Assembly (NCBI GenBank): GCA_963720785.1
Contig: CAVRGQ010000008.1
Coordinates: 744,001-808,000, forward strand
Reading direction: 5' to 3'
Length of the DNA: 64,000 nucleotides
Source: CAVRGQ01 sp963720785
GTDB taxonomy: Bacteria > Actinomycetota > Acidimicrobiia > IMCC26256 > DASPTH01
Of this stretch, positions 52,795-61,092 are shown piece after piece. Position 1 is the first letter of the stretch; each line of letters starts with the position of its first letter. The translations under genes and the position numbers were made by a program. Below the pieces are notes generated by a model. That model searched no databases, was not told the origin of the DNA, and saw only the letters and a list, made by a program, of their open reading frames with translations.

Positions 52795-53247
52795 TCAGCG
52801 TTGCTTCGCGGCGATGAGCGCCTCCGGCGACTCGGCGTCGAAGACCGCGTACGCATATGCCGTGTCGATGCTCTCCCAGATCTCGGCAATCAAGCCTTCA
52901 GAGATGCGCACGAGGATGAAGTAGAGATTCTCGTACTCGACGTCGCGCGGCGTGATCGCACGGAGAGTGGCCTGTGTCCAGACGAGGTCGCCGTCGACGA
53001 CGCTGCGGTGGATAGTCCATTCCATCGTGTCGCGGCGATAGATGTGGTCGACCGGCGCCCCGGCGAACTCGATGAACTCATCGATCCCGACGATCCGAGC
53101 ATCGGTACGTCCGAACTGGTCGGCGGCTGACCTCGGCATCCACATGACCACGTCGGGCGCGAGAACAGCCCGGAACGCTTCGGCAGCGCCGCTGCGTCCT
53201 GCGTCGAGGTACTGGAGCACGGTCTGGCGCATCTCCTCGTCGTTCAT
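52795..53247 (-). CDS. SnoaL/NTF2-like protein
   Basis: 150 residues. MNDEEMRQTVLQYLDAGRSGAAEAFRAVLAPDVVMWMPRS, then IVGIDEFIEFAGAP, a WTQATLRAITPRDVEYENLYFILVRISEG core, and ESIDTAYAYAVF. NTF2-fold in the SnoaL manner. ATG 53247 has GGAGG at 7 bases. It neighbours remnants on the left and stands alone. Function unknown; this family often supports degradation of cyclic compounds. Confidence 0.72.
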   Translation of the reverse strand: MNDEEMRQTVLQYLDAGRSGAAEAFRAVLAPDVVMWMPRSAADQFGRTDARIVGIDEFIEFAGAPVDHIYRRDTMEWTIHRSVVDGDLVWTQATLRAITPRDVEYENLYFILVRISEGLIAEIWESIDTAYAYAVFDAESPEALIAAKQR

Positions 53248-53436
53248 CCCGGTCCTCCGCGTCATGACGGACCCTGAGTGTGTCCCAACGCCGGGCGCCC
53301 AACAAGTGCTCTCGTGATCAGAGTCATGACCTCGGGCGTGTCGGTCCGGGTCGCACCCACTAAATGCACCAGGGGGACTGCTGCACGATTCGGTGACAGG
53401 TCGGGTCAGGCTGCAGTGCCCAAGGTGGTCGTCGTG

Positions 53437-53877
53437 TCAGGTGGGCTCGTCGGGAACCGGGGGCGCCTCGAATCCGATGATCGTCCATGCGGAGCGTGCG
53501 CCACTCCTCCGCAGACTCTCCACCCGATGGTTGCCGTCCTCCAGCATCAGGTGCGAGTCGCGACACGATGCGATCACGGGCGGCGGTTCCCAGCCGGCTT
53601 CGATGCACCGATGCATGTCGTCGACATCATCGCCCCAGTAGTCGTCGTCGACACCGCACAACACCGGAGCATCCGGTGGCCCGGCGAGCCGTTGCAGCTG
53701 GTCCAATGGCACCAGCACGGGACCGAGCCACCACAGACCGCGCTGCGAGAGCTCGTCGGCAAGGGGGCCGTTGTCGCTTCCGGGGCTGGCGAGGAACCGC
53801 GCGACCCAGTCACCGATCTCATCGCGCTCGGCCGCCTCGCGGGCGCCGTCCAACGAGAACTCGTCGTTGCCAGTCAC
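53437..53877 (-). CDS. ParB-like nuclease-domain protein
   Basis: 146 residues from GTG 53877 (the true start is uncertain; a GGGAG overlaps it). LGPVLVPLDQLQRLAGPPDAP, then CRDSHLMLEDGNHRVESLRRSGARSAWTIIGFE, the DGNHR motif of ParB/sulfiredoxin-like folds. The Arg/His pair is consistent with nucleotide or phosphate binding. It lies 41 bases after the phosphatase gene on the same strand and probably shares its transcript. Function unknown. Confidence 0.6.
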   Translation of the reverse strand: MTGNDEFSLDGAREAAERDEIGDWVARFLASPGSDNGPLADELSQRGLWWLGPVLVPLDQLQRLAGPPDAPVLCGVDDDYWGDDVDDMHRCIEAGWEPPPVIASCRDSHLMLEDGNHRVESLRRSGARSAWTIIGFEAPPVPDEPT

Positions 53878-53918
53878 TCCCGGCGCGTTACCCCGCCGTC
53901 CGGGTCGTCCAACCCCGA

Positions 53919-54557
53919 TCAGCGTGGATCCGACCGGCCCAGCAGATGCACCGCCTCGTTGAAGGAGTGCAGTGTCCACTGACCGGAGCCCGCGTCGTAC
54001 TCCCACTCCGTCAGCCCGGTGTTGGTCGGGCGAAGCTGCGCTTCGCCGCTACGTCGCGAAATTCCGAGCAGGACGCGCAACGAAGCCATGATCACACCGG
54101 CATGGCACACCGCCACGACCGTCTGCTCGGGATAGGAGCGGGCAACGCGCTCGAGCATTCTCCGCACCCGTTCGTGGAAGCTGTTCCAACTCTCACCCGC
54201 CGGCGCGAACAGCCGGTCAGGTTCGGCCTCCATGTCGAAGGATCCGTAGCGGACCGCGTACTCCGCCCATTCCAGGCCGTCGGCCTCTCCCGTGTGGACC
54301 TCGCAGAGATCGCACTCGCGAGCGTGGAGCTCGAGCCCGAGCCCGGGCGCGATGATGTCCGCGGTCTCGATCGCACGGGGGATGATGCTGGCCAGCAGCA
54401 CGTCGGCTCGGATCCGACCTGAGGCAGCGAGGTGGTCGCGCAGCTTTTCGGCCTGCTGGCGCCCGAGCGGGGTCAGACCGGGGCAGCCGAGGGGTCCCCC
54501 GATCACCCCGCGGAAGCCGGCGTATGCATCGCCGTGGCGTACGAGGATCATCCGCAT
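53919..54557 (-). CDS. Histidine phosphatase family protein (phosphoglycerate-mutase-like)
   Basis: 212 residues. The RHG motif LVRHGDAYAGF opens and the C-terminal catalytic His is in VVAVCHAGVIMASL. ASIIPRAIETADII supplies the second Arg and LCEVHTGEADGLEW the acid. Intact. Start ATG 54557. Members dephosphorylate sugar phosphates, nucleotides or cofactor precursors. Likely cotranscribed with the ParB-like gene. Confidence 0.85.
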   Translation of the reverse strand: MRMILVRHGDAYAGFRGVIGGPLGCPGLTPLGRQQAEKLRDHLAASGRIRADVLLASIIPRAIETADIIAPGLGLELHARECDLCEVHTGEADGLEWAEYAVRYGSFDMEAEPDRLFAPAGESWNSFHERVRRMLERVARSYPEQTVVAVCHAGVIMASLRVLLGISRRSGEAQLRPTNTGLTEWEYDAGSGQWTLHSFNEAVHLLGRSDPR

Positions 54558-55101
54558 CACCCCGACGCTACGCGTCGGCCGCTGGGCGTCGCCGGTGCTG
54601 GCTTGCTCCGACATGGAGCGTCCGGCCCCGGGCCCACGCGGCATCGTGGAGCCGGCTTGTTGGAGATCAGACGCCGCGTGCAGTCATCTCCCGGTACGAG
54701 CCGCCGGGGATCCTCGAAGTACGACACCCCGATGGTGGCGCACGGCGAGGCGGACCCGACGGGCGGGGGAAAGGAGTGTCTCATGACCCAGACAACGGTT
54801 GGCTCGACTCGAGTCCAGCAACCAGCTGGGCGCGACGGCCAGACGCCCGCACCGGAATCGACCACTCGGATCGTCAGGGCCTCGCGCCCGCACTCGGTGA
54901 TCTTCACGGGCTCCAGGATCCAGCGCTTCTGCTCCGTGAACGCGCCGTCCCAGGCACGTCACGCGCGGGAGGTCCCCGTGTGGATCGACGCCCTCCACCT
55001 CATCAAGTGATACGACGTGATACCCATGTCTCCAGACCTTCTGAGCGAAGCCACGCTCGGTCCCTGGCGGAGTTGGAGCACGAAACGACGTGAGGGCAGG
55101 G
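54558..55101. other. Region with only weak coding signal
   Basis: About 540 bases. A plus-strand frame 54783-55010 (75 residues, MTQTTVGSTRVQQPAG...) has a very good site AAAGGAG 7 bases before its ATG but no recognisable domain. On the minus strand VDPHGDLPRV and AFTEQKRWILEP lie in different frames, hinting at a decayed gene. I cannot assign either. Confidence 0.3.
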
Positions 55102-56367
55102 TCAGCTGATGCCGTAGAGCGCCATCGCGCTCTCACTGGTGATCGCTTGCTGCTGCTCGAAGGTCAGACCTTCCAGCGCCTCGGCGAGCTCCTCGGTGAC
55201 CCCGGGGAACTTGGCGTCGGGATGCGGGTAGTCGGAGGCCCAGATGATGCGCTCGGGGCCGACAAGGGGTGACCGCGCGGTGAAGGCGAGCATCGACTCG
55301 TCGGGATCGAAGCTGATCCAGCACTGCCGCTTCATGTAGTCGGACGGCAGCATCGTCAGGTCTTGCACCTCCCAGTGGAACTTGCGGCAATGGTGATCGA
55401 GCCGCTCGAGCCACGGTACGAGCCAGCCACCGTTCGCCTCGAGGAAGATGAACTTGGCGTCGGGGAAGCGCTCGCACACGCCGCCCGCTGTGAGATAGGC
55501 GATCGAGCTCATCACGTCGACGGGATTGGCGATGGCCTGGGTGAACAGCACCGACGGACGTTGCTCCAGCTCGCTGACCTGCTGGTCCTCCTGTGACATC
55601 CCCTGATCGGGATCGAAGTCGTCCTGGTAGTGGCCCTGCGCGTCGCGCGGACGGCTCAGGCGTAGCCCGACGCACGCGCCGGGAAGGTCGGACGCAAGGA
55701 ACGGATGCAGCGCGATCGGCAGACCGGTGTCGGACGCGGCCTGCCAGATCGGGTCATAGACCGGATCGTTGAACGGGCGCCAGTCGACCGATGGGTTCGG
55801 GCGCATGAACACCGACACCATGCCTGGCAGCTCCGCGACGCGACGGATCTCGGCGGCGACGCCGGGGACGTCTTCGGGCTCATGCATCGGCGGGACCGCA
55901 CCGGCACCGAACAGCCGCCCCTCGCCCTCCTGGGTGTGATCGGAGCACCAGTCGTTGTACGCGCGCGCTTGCGCTCCGGCGAAGTCGATGTCGCGCATGC
56001 TCTGGAGACCGAGGAGCATCGTGGGATACAGGACCGCGAGGTCGATGCCGTCCTGGTCCATGTCCTGCAGGCGCGCCTTGGCGTTCCACGCCGCCGGACG
56101 AACCTCGGTGTAGCGAAGCTCGCCGCGGAACGCACGCTCGCGGTCCTCGTCGCTCATTCCGGCGGTGCCCGCCGCGGCCATCGCGTTGCCGGGCAGACGG
56201 TTGCCGTCGAAGTGCAACCACTCGTCGCCCCGCGCGTCGGTCTCGAGATGCCAGATGCGATCGCGATACTCAGCCGGCGCATATTCGGGCATCGCCGTCG
56301 GGTGTTCGAGAATGTGCCCGTCGGAGTCGATGTAGCGCAACCGACGGTCCGAAGCGGTGGTCGTCAT
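55102..56367 (-). CDS. Amidohydrolase family protein (COG2159-like)
   Basis: 421 residues, intact. RYIDSDGHILEHPTAMPEYAPAEYRDRIW carries the N-terminal D-x-H; then YPTMLLGLQSMRDIDF, MRPNPSVDWRPFND, FLEANGGWLVPWLERLDHH and IIWASDYPHPDAKFPG. ATG 56367 is used because GGGGGG lies 6-12 bases upstream; the frame is open far beyond, but only antisense to the dehydrogenase gene. Divergent from acyl-CoA dehydrogenase (56560), with which it may share a pathway. Substrate unknown. Confidence 0.88.
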   Translation of the reverse strand: MTTTASDRRLRYIDSDGHILEHPTAMPEYAPAEYRDRIWHLETDARGDEWLHFDGNRLPGNAMAAAGTAGMSDEDRERAFRGELRYTEVRPAAWNAKARLQDMDQDGIDLAVLYPTMLLGLQSMRDIDFAGAQARAYNDWCSDHTQEGEGRLFGAGAVPPMHEPEDVPGVAAEIRRVAELPGMVSVFMRPNPSVDWRPFNDPVYDPIWQAASDTGLPIALHPFLASDLPGACVGLRLSRPRDAQGHYQDDFDPDQGMSQEDQQVSELEQRPSVLFTQAIANPVDVMSSIAYLTAGGVCERFPDAKFIFLEANGGWLVPWLERLDHHCRKFHWEVQDLTMLPSDYMKRQCWISFDPDESMLAFTARSPLVGPERIIWASDYPHPDAKFPGVTEELAEALEGLTFEQQQAITSESAMALYGIS

Positions 56368-56559
56368 GGCGAACCCCCCGGTGGCGATGGACGACAACGA
56401 ACCTGTCCACGACCCTACCGGGAACTGTCCATCGGAGTCACGAGCGCGGCTCGGTGCGCAGCCCCGCGAGGACCCGATCTGGGTCCCGCCGGTACTCCTG
56501 GGTGTCCATCGGGATCGTCGAGGGATGCTGAGCTGCGAGCAACCGCCTAGTTTCCTGCC

Positions 56560-57726
56560 ATGACGGATCCCCTTGCTGACACGGCCGAGCGCGCCGAGCT
56601 GCGAGCGACCGTGCGCCGGCTGGTCGCCGAGGTCTCGCCACCCGACCGCACCCGAGCGCTCGACGAGGCGGAGCAGTTCGACGACGAGCTCCACCGCGCG
56701 CTCGCAGGCATCGGCGCGTTGGCTGTCGGTGCGCCAATGCACGTCGGCGGAGTCGGCGACGTGCGCGACCAACTCGTCGTTGTCGAGGAGGTGGCCGCCG
56801 GTCCGACGTCGATGGCGGCGTTCCTGATCGCCCAGTACGCCGTGACCCAGGTGCTTGCGACGTTCGGCAGCACCGACGAACACCGTGCGATCGTCGACGC
56901 GCTGCTCGCCGGGCAGACCAAGCTCTCGTTTTCCATGTCGGAAGCCGGGGGCGGCACCGACGTGGCCCGCGCGATGCGCACGAGAGCGGAGCGGCTCCCC
57001 GGCGGCGGTTGGCGCATCTCCGGCGAAAAGATGTGGACATCGGGCGCAACGCTCGCGCGTCATCTCGTCGTACTTGCACGCACCTCGCCGATCGAGCGCA
57101 GCCCTGTCGGCGGTATCACGATGTTCCTCGTGCCAGCCGACGCCACTGGCGTGCACATTCGGGCACTCGACACGTTCGGAATCCACGGCATGTCGACCTG
57201 CGAGGTGATCTACGACGACGTAGTCGTCGGCGACGACGCGGTACTCGGCGAGGTCGACGCCGGCATGCGGCAGGTGTTCGCGACCATCAACCGGGAGGGG
57301 CTCAACGCCGCTGCCGCGTGCATCGGCGCAGGCCGAGGAGCGCTCGACTTCGCGGTGGAGTATGCGAACGAACGGCAAGTGTTCAGTAAACCGATCGGCG
57401 CGTTCCAGACGCCGCAGCACTGGCTCGTCGACGGCGCGGTGGCGCTCGAAGCCGCGCGCGGCCTTATGGGGCGCGCCGCAGAGATCGAGGTGGCCGGCGG
57501 CGATGCCGGCTCCCTCGCGGCCATGGCGAAGCTCGTCGCCTCGGAGGGCGCGGAGCGCATCGCTCGCAAGGGCATGCAACTGATGGGCGGAGCGGGTTAC
57601 AGCCGTGACCTCGCAATGCAGCGCTACTTTCGCGATGTGCGTCTGTGGAGCTTCTCGCCCCTCACCAACGAGATGGTGCGCAACCGCATCGGCGAGCAGG
57701 TCCTCGGGTTGCCGCGCTCGTACTGA
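56560..57726 (+). CDS. Acyl-CoA dehydrogenase
   Basis: 388 residues, intact. FAD-binding segments FSMSEAGGGTDVARAM and GEKMWTSGATLARHLVVLART, the middle-domain GITMFLVPADATGVHIRALDTFGIHGM and the C-terminal helical part with QLMGGAGYSRDLAMQRYFRDVRLWSF. It oxidises an acyl-CoA to its enoyl-CoA, passing electrons to ETF. It stands divergent from the amidohydrolase. Chain length or ring preference cannot be read. Confidence 0.9.
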   Translation: MTDPLADTAERAELRATVRRLVAEVSPPDRTRALDEAEQFDDELHRALAGIGALAVGAPMHVGGVGDVRDQLVVVEEVAAGPTSMAAFLIAQYAVTQVLATFGSTDEHRAIVDALLAGQTKLSFSMSEAGGGTDVARAMRTRAERLPGGGWRISGEKMWTSGATLARHLVVLARTSPIERSPVGGITMFLVPADATGVHIRALDTFGIHGMSTCEVIYDDVVVGDDAVLGEVDAGMRQVFATINREGLNAAAACIGAGRGALDFAVEYANERQVFSKPIGAFQTPQHWLVDGAVALEAARGLMGRAAEIEVAGGDAGSLAAMAKLVASEGAERIARKGMQLMGGAGYSRDLAMQRYFRDVRLWSFSPLTNEMVRNRIGEQVLGLPRSY

Positions 57727-57792
57727 GACCCCGGCTCCGAACAGACCGTCGGACTCGAGGCTCGATGCACCGCGAAGGATCTTTTCATCAGC

Positions 57793-57921
57793 ATGGCCGA
57801 CGGCAACCCACTCGCCGCTCCCCCGCTTGCGAGCTCCGCCGGTTCGCCCACCCGCGCATGGGGATCGAACGTGCGCGGCGTCGCGCACCTGCCGATCATC
57901 CTGAACCCCGCGAAGACCTAG
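57793..57921 (+). CDS. Tiny hypothetical ORF (42 aa)
   Basis: ATG 57793 to TAG 57921: MADGNPLAAPPLASSAG ... VRGVAHLPIILNPAKT. It has no strong ribosome site and no domain; in-frame codons are G/C-biased. It lies in a debris zone and could be the 5' remnant of a lost gene. Low confidence. Confidence 0.2.
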   Translation: MADGNPLAAPPLASSAGSPTRAWGSNVRGVAHLPIILNPAKT

Positions 57922-57936
57922 CCGCGAAGGGCTCGG

Positions 57937-58320
57937 TCAGCTGTTGGCGCGCGCCTCATAGAGCGCCGCCCACTCCTGCTTAGAGCGTACCGTGGTGTCG
58001 ACGTCGATCGCGCCCCGCGCGCAGCGCGCCGACGGTGGCCTGCTCGCGCGGGATGGTCGCGAACACGTCGAGGTCGAGGAAGCGGGTCGCGTTGGCCCAG
58101 GTGATCTGGTCCATTTCCTTGTCGGTGCAGCCGGCCGCGACCATCTCACCGTGGATCGTCTCGGGCGCATCGGGCCAGATGTAGTCGGAGTGCGGGTAGT
58201 CGCACTCCCACGCGATCATGTCCATCCCGATGTCGTGACGCACCTTCAACGCGGTCGGGTCGCTCACGAAGCACGCGAGCGAGTGCTCACGGAACAGCTC
58301 CCGCGTCGAGAAGACCGCAC
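57937..58320 (-). pseudogene. Amidohydrolase C-terminal remnant, cut by transposase sequence
   Basis: Minus strand: ELFREHSLACFVSDPTALKVRHDIGMDMIAWECDYPHSDYIWPDAPETIHGEM and QITWANATRFLDLDVFATIPREQATVGALRA; after one slip, IDVDTTVRSKQEWAALYEARANS. It is the last third of a protein of the 36230 subfamily. Homology stops near 58315-58340, where a transposase fragment begins. Confidence 0.7.
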
Positions 58321-58339
58321 ACATCGGAGACAAGACCAT

Positions 58340-58826
58340 CACGCGTGCCAGCGGAAGCACCACAACCTTGCGGCTCTTCACGCAGGGTGGCGTACTCGGC
58401 ATCGCCGAAACCACCGTGACCGGCGAGCGACACTTCGCCCCGCTCACTCGCGTGCGGACGCACCGGAACCAGGACAAGAACGGCCGCTACCGCTGGTACA
58501 ACGACTACCAGCTCCCCGACCACTACGGCGGCGGGACGATCACCGTCCGACTCCACGGCAACGACCAGGACGCCGCCCGGAAGCTCAACCGGACCGAGAA
58601 CCTCCGGCCCATCCCGCCCGGCGACCCCGACTTCGAGCGCATCTTTCCCCGTCGCAACGACGCCGAGTCCATCAACCGGCACCTCGACGACACGATGTGG
58701 CTCGGCCGGGCCCACAGCATCGGGCACAACCGGCAGCTGCTGAACCTGCTCGGCTTCGCCATCACGGTCAACGCGCTCGCGCTCAAACACCATCGCGTGC
58801 GACGCGAGCGCCTCCCCGCCGCCTGA
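58340..58826 (+). pseudogene. DDE transposase C-terminal fragment
   Basis: RLFTQGGVLGIAETTVTG, TRVRTHRNQDKNGRYRWYNDYQLPDHYGG, and RRNDAESINRHLDDTMWLGRAHSIGHNRQLLNLLGFAITVNALALKHHR. This matches the C-terminal part (with the acidic residue in NDAES) of an actinobacterial DDE-type transposase. The upstream half is absent and the frame joins amidohydrolase sequence antisense. No terminal repeats are apparent. Confidence 0.65.
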
Positions 58827-59222
58827 CCAGCCCTGCTTCGAAGCCCACTGAGGCTTCAGCGCGGCGCAAGCCGGCCCGTACCGCACGCTCGAGCGTCGAC
58901 GGCTCCGAACAGGCGCGCATCCCCGCGGTACACGGCCTCTCCCCTACTCTTGGTGATCCGGCGCCCGGGTTTTCGACCGCGAATCGCGCCGGCCCCGCCC
59001 CCGTCGGGCCGGTAGAAAACTCTCCGGGTAAGGGTTGTGGGGTGGCCTCGGAACGGATTCCGGCGAATCCGGAACGTGCCGTCCGTTCGCACCCGAGTTT
59101 GTTTCGCAATTTCTGGTTTCGGATGCCCCACCACCAGGCGCGGCGGGACTCGCTCAATGCGGAGTTAGTTGCGTTGCGAAGAACTGGCTCGTGCGGATGA
59201 GGCATTCCAATTCAGGTCGCGT
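58827..59222. other. Gene-less region inside mobile-element debris
   Basis: About 400 bases, less biased in composition than its neighbours and with no recognised domain. The open frames on both strands lack ribosome sites. Perhaps the tail of the transposon. Confidence 0.4.
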
Positions 59223-59366
59223 TCAACCCGTGCTGGCAGCAGTCAGATCGACGCGGACCATCGGGGTGGGCTGCCCACGCCTACGCGCCTGAAGGGCTTC
59301 GAGCTCATGCAGGTTCGCCTGGATATCGCGCCGATAGTGGCTTTCATACCGAATAATGCGGTTCAT
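59223..59366 (-). pseudogene. Short remnant with a conserved helical tail
   Basis: Minus strand: MNRIIRYESHYRRDIQANLHELEALQARRRGQPTP. I recognise this pattern (Arg-Tyr-Glu ... HELE.LQA.R.G) as the C-terminal end of a widespread uncharacterised protein found in many environmental bacteria, often near mobile elements. Only about 47 residues are present. Confidence 0.4.
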
Positions 59367-59450
59367 GGCGTCGTCGGCTAGTGCTCTGACCAGGGTGGTT
59401 GGTGGGGCGCGTCCACCACTTCTTGGGTGAGGTCGCGGCAGACTTGGCGT

Positions 59451-59810
59451 ATGGCTGAACGTGTGCGTGTGCGACGTGTGAGTGATGACGAGGGCCGGCA
59501 GCTCCAGCAGATCGTCCGGCGTGGTGGGAAGTCCGATCGGTCGATCGTGAAGTGGCGCCGCGCGATGGTCGTGCTCGCGTCGGCCGGCGGGAACGACGTG
59601 GCGACGATCGCCCGGTTGGTGCAGACGTCGCCGGATCGGGTTCGCGAGATGATCCACCGGTTCAACGATCTGGGGATGCGATCGTTGGACCCTCAGTGGG
59701 CGGGTGGCCGGCCCCGCCAGATCACGACGACTGACCGCGCGTTGATCGTCACGACGGCCAAGGCTCGCCCGGTGACGTTGGGGCAGCCGTTCACTCACTG
59801 GTCGATCCGA
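59451..59810 (+). mobile_element. IS630-type transposase N-terminal fragment
   Basis: ATG 59451: RRVSDDEGRQLQQIVRRGGKSDRSIVKWRRAMVVLASAGGNDVATIARLVQTSPDRVREMIHRFNDLGMRSLDPQWAGGRPRQI and then QPFTHWSIRKLV. This is the helix-turn-helix/Zn-less N-terminal domain of IS630 transposases (WS-RKL motif). The catalytic DDE domain is missing: at about 59810 the sequence becomes a P450. The left end of the element may lie near the TA at about 59390. Confidence 0.8.
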
Positions 59811-59811
59811 A

Positions 59812-60447
59812 AACTCGTACGCGGAGCACCTCGCATGGCGGGAGCAGAACCCCTCCGACGATCTCATCACCGAGCTCCTGAACGTGGAGTTCGAGGACGT
59901 GTCGGGCACCACCCGCCCGCTGACGAAGGACGAGATCCTCACCTTCCTCGTGGTGATCGCGGGTGCCGGCGTCGACACCACCGGGCGCCTCTTCGGATGG
60001 ATGGGCAAAGTGCTCGGCGAGCACCCCGACCAGCGGCGCGAGATCGTCGCCGACCGCTCACTGATCCCGAACGCGGTCGAGGAGCTCCTGCGCTACGAGC
60101 CACCCGGTCCACACGTCGCCCGGTACGTGGCCGAGGACATCGAGTGCCACGGGCAGGTGGTTCCCGCCGGGAGCGCGCTGCTCCTGATGCTCGCCTCGGC
60201 GAACCACGACGAGCGCCGCTTCGAGGACCCCGACCGATTCGACATCCACCGCACCATCGGCCAGCACGTGACGTTCGGTTACGGCACCCACTACTGCCTC
60301 GGCGTCGCATTGGCACGCCTCGAGGGCCGTATCGCGCTCGACGAGGTGCTCGACCGTTTCCCCGACTGGGAGATCGACACGGCGGCGGCCACGCGTGCTC
60401 CCACCACGACCGTGCGCGGCTGGGACACCATGCCCGCGGCGATCTAA
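59812..60447 (+). pseudogene. Cytochrome P450, 5' truncated
   Basis: The C-terminal 210 residues of a P450: AEHLAWREQNPSDDLITELLNVEF, I-helix VVIAGAGVDTTGRLFGWMGKVLGEHPDQRREIV, ExxR in EELLRYEPPGPHVARY, heme loop FGYGTHYCLGVALARLE, ending RAPTTTVRGWDTMPAAI. The N-terminal half (about 200 residues) is replaced by IS630 sequence, so no functional enzyme is expected. It is a near relative of the P450 at 16657. It ends 4 bases into the convergent TetR gene. Confidence 0.88.
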
Positions 60448-61076
60448 CCCGCGCGCTTCCTCACCCGCTTCGCCTTCTTCGAAGGCTCGAGTTCCTCGAC
60501 GTAGGCCTCGAATGCCCGCATCGCCTCGACGTGCGCGGTCGACGCGCCCACGCTCGCCTCGAGCCTGACGAGCTTCGGAATGCCGGTGAGCACGAAGAGG
60601 AAGGCGGTGGTCGACATGCTCCCGTCGCCAATGCCTTCGGTGCCGTACCTGGCGACCACGGCGCGCAGCTGGACCTCGCGCACCCGCTCGGTGACCGCAC
60701 CGATCTCGGAACGAATGGACTTGCGATGATTGCCCAGCGCGAGGAACTCGGTGGTCAGCGAGGCGATCGACTCCTCCTGACTGAACTCCCACAGCACACG
60801 CAGGGGCTCGTCAGCACGCGCCTCGAGGGCCGCGGTGACACGCCTGAGGTTCTGCTCACCACGCCGGCGGATCGCCGCGACAAAGAGGTCGTCGAGCGTC
60901 GGGAAGTAGTACTGGACGAGTCCGGGCGTGACGCCTGCGCTGGTCGCGACCGCGTGGTAGCTCACCGCCGCGTAGCCCTTCTCAAGCATGATCCGCTCGA
61001 CGCAATCGAGCAGCTGGTCGCGGGTCTTCGACGTCTCGGCGCCGACCCGGCGGGCGGCACGACCGGCGGTCGCCAT
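60444..61076 (-). CDS. TetR family regulator
   Basis: 210 residues, intact. N-terminal TRDQLLDCVERIMLEKGYAAVSYHAVATSAGVTPGLVQYYFPTLDDLFVAAIRRRGEQ, then the effector domain, LTTEFLALGNHRKSIRSEIG, VLTGIPKLVRLEASVG and a basic tail KKAKRVRKRAG. GGAGG 5 bases before ATG 61076. It resembles the TetR at 17939 (FAALSNHRKAIRAE), matching the similar P450s that each accompanies. Together these suggest an ancient duplicated P450-TetR pair. Confidence 0.9.
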   Translation of the reverse strand: MATAGRAARRVGAETSKTRDQLLDCVERIMLEKGYAAVSYHAVATSAGVTPGLVQYYFPTLDDLFVAAIRRRGEQNLRRVTAALEARADEPLRVLWEFSQEESIASLTTEFLALGNHRKSIRSEIGAVTERVREVQLRAVVARYGTEGIGDGSMSTTAFLFVLTGIPKLVRLEASVGASTAHVEAMRAFEAYVEELEPSKKAKRVRKRAG

Positions 61077-61092
61077 TGCCACCTCCATCACT

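Noticed and set aside
54783..55010. 75-residue ORF with a good ribosome site
   Set aside because: No recognised domain and antisense scraps of another frame overlap it; kept only as a note within the intergenic entry.
56368..57888. N-terminal extension of the amidohydrolase frame to 57888
   Set aside because: It would run antisense through the acyl-CoA dehydrogenase, which has full homology. The ATG at 56367 has a strong ribosome site and gives a normal-length protein.
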